In this document: positions 6,090 to 7,158 of the stretch, piece after piece
How positions within the stretch are numbered: the first letter of the stretch is position 1
How the letters are laid out: every line of letters begins with the position of its first letter
NCBI GenBank assembly: GCA_937958665.1
Contig: CALGNM010000001.1
Span: 1-7,158, forward strand
Direction of reading: 5' to 3'
DNA from: an uncultured bacterium
GTDB taxonomy: Bacteria; Edwardsbacteria; AC1; EtOH8
DNA: 7,158 nucleotides
Notes under the pieces: model-generated
Databases searched by the model: none
What the model was told of the DNA's origin: nothing
What the model saw: only the letters and a program-made list of their open reading frames with translations
Position numbers and translations under genes: made by a program

Positions 6090-7108
6090 ATGAGGACACA
6101 GATTTCGCGAAGACTTGGCTTCCTCGATCGCTACCTGACGGTCTGGATATTTGCCGCCATGGCCTTGGGCGTGTTCATCGGTTGGCTGTCGCCGGGAGTG
6201 GTGCATTCCTTTAATCTAAAATTCAGCGTCGGCACTACCAACATCCCCATCGCCATCGGTTTGATCCTGATGATGTACCCGCCACTGGCTAAGGTCAAAT
6301 ACGAGGAGCTGGGTGATGTTTTTAAGAACTGGAAGGTGTTGGGTCTTTCTCTGCTCCAGAACTGGGTGGTGGGCCCGATGCTGATGTTCTTTCTGGCCAT
6401 CATCTTCTTGCCGGCCTATCACGAATACATGGTGGGGCTGATAATGATCGGTCTGGCCCGCTGTATCGCCATGGTAATCGTCTGGAACGATCTGGCCCAG
6501 GGAGATACCGAATACGCCGCTGGGCTGGTGGCCTTCAACAGCGTCTTTCAGGTGTTGTTCTTCTCGGTGTATGCCTTTATATTCATTACCAAACTGCCGC
6601 TGCTGTTCGGCCTGCAGGGCAGCGCAGTGGACATCACCATCGGTCAGATTGCCGAAAGCGTATTCATCTATCTGGGCATTCCCTTCCTGGCCGGCATTAT
6701 CACCCGTTTCACGCTGATCAAGCTTATAAACAAGGAATGGTATCATGCCAAATTCATACCCAAAATAAGCCCTATCACCCTGGTTGCCCTGCTGTTCACC
6801 ATTGTGGTGATGTTCAGCCTCAAGGGGGAATACATCGTCAAGATACCAATGGACGTGGTGCGGATAGCTGTTCCTCTGCTGATCTACTTCGTGGTGATGT
6901 TCCTGGTCAGCTTTTGGATGGGCACCAAGGCCAAGGCCGGCTATGGCAAGTCCACCACCCTGGCGTTCACCGCCGCCAGCAACAATTTCGAGCTGGCCAT
7001 CGCGGTGGCGGTGGCGGTGTTCGGGATCAACTCGGGAGCGGCCTTCGCCGCTGTGATAGGCCCGCTGGTGGAGGTGCCGGTGATGATCGGGCTGGTGAAT
7101 GTGGCGCT
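6090..7108 (+). CDS. acr3: Arsenite efflux permease, Acr3 family, 3' end missing
   Basis: An inner-membrane secondary transporter that exports As(III), driven by the proton motive force. Ten hydrophobic segments can be placed at roughly 14-36, 50-66, 82-106, 114-133, 141-168, 184-210, 228-244, 257-278, 289-312 and 316-340, the family's number. The conserved transport cysteine is C125 in G-L-A-R-C-I-A-M-V, and the conserved acid of the ninth/tenth segment region is E328 in [10 protein letters not shown]. The start is supported by AAGGGG (6078-6083), 6 nt ahead of the ATG. Native coding covers 339 full codons plus CT of a Leu codon; the next residues, DRKSVV and the stop at 7130, are encoded by adapter. 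Family members are about 345-360 residues, so only a short tail is lost. It is co-transcribed with arsR. Confidence 0.96.
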
Positions 7109-7158
7109 AGATCGGAAGAGCGTCGTGTAGGGAAAGAGTGTAGATCTGGGGGGTCGCC
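7109..7158. other. Illumina TruSeq P5-side adapter (assembly artefact)
   Basis: The stretch opens AGATCGGAAGAGCGTCGTG and continues as the reverse complement of the TruSeq universal (P5-side) adapter. Two bases near the end, 7148 and 7151, are G where the adapter has C and T, as often happens with low-quality late cycles. It is not genomic. It creates the false last residues DRKSVV and the false stop of the acr3 frame. Confidence 0.97.

Noticed and set aside
47-7108. CRISPR array, mobile element, tRNA/rRNA or an undescribed multi-gene defence system
   Set aside because: I found no regularly spaced DNA repeats, transposase, terminal inverted repeats, attachment sites or structured RNA gene. 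The repeat periodicity in the LVIVD gene is at protein level only, and the other genes fit known families.

Overview
This window looks like one complete assembled contig from an uncultured bacterium. It is bounded on both sides by Illumina TruSeq adapter sequence: positions 1-46 on the left and 7109-7158 on the right. Genuine genomic DNA therefore runs only from about 47 to 7108, and the genes at both ends are cut by the adapter.

Minus-strand block (5542 down to 47). Reading leftward from a divergent intergenic region, the order is rbfA (ribosome maturation), an nrnA-type DHH phosphoesterase (nano-RNA/pAp turnover), a 63-residue Cys-rich protein that I cannot name, nadK (NAD kinase), a lipoprotein with three Ig-like domains and a beta-propeller, and a secreted LVIVD-repeat beta-propeller protein truncated by the left adapter. 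Gaps are short: a 14-nt overlap, then 2, 60, 51 and 26 nt. I saw no convincing terminator between the genes, so this may be one transcription unit. It would combine conserved housekeeping genes with two lineage-specific envelope or secreted propeller proteins. An extended -10 promoter candidate lies just ahead of rbfA.

Plus-strand block (5639 to 7108). This is an arsenic-resistance operon with arsR and an acr3 arsenite efflux permease that is cut by the right adapter only a few codons before its expected end. It is preceded by a perfect-consensus sigma70-type promoter (TTGACA, 17 nt, TATAAT) and, directly after the -10, a perfect 20-bp palindrome containing ATCAA-N6-TTGAT. That is the kind of site an ArsR repressor uses for autoregulation.

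Organism. The DNA is mostly GC-rich, while the terminal LVIVD gene is clearly AT-richer. Lipoproteins combining Big_5-like domains with a YVTN propeller, and LVIVD-repeat proteins, are common in uncultured FCB-like and candidate-phylum bacteria, but the window holds no rRNA or other decisive marker. I offer that placement only as a weak inference.

Novelty. I found no new multi-gene defence, mobile or RNA system. The best leads are the small Cys-rich gene embedded in the rbfA-nrnA-nadK cluster, the tandem propeller proteins attached to that cluster, the compositional break near 1200, and the very clean ars control region. The adapter ends matter most to anyone reusing the predicted proteins.
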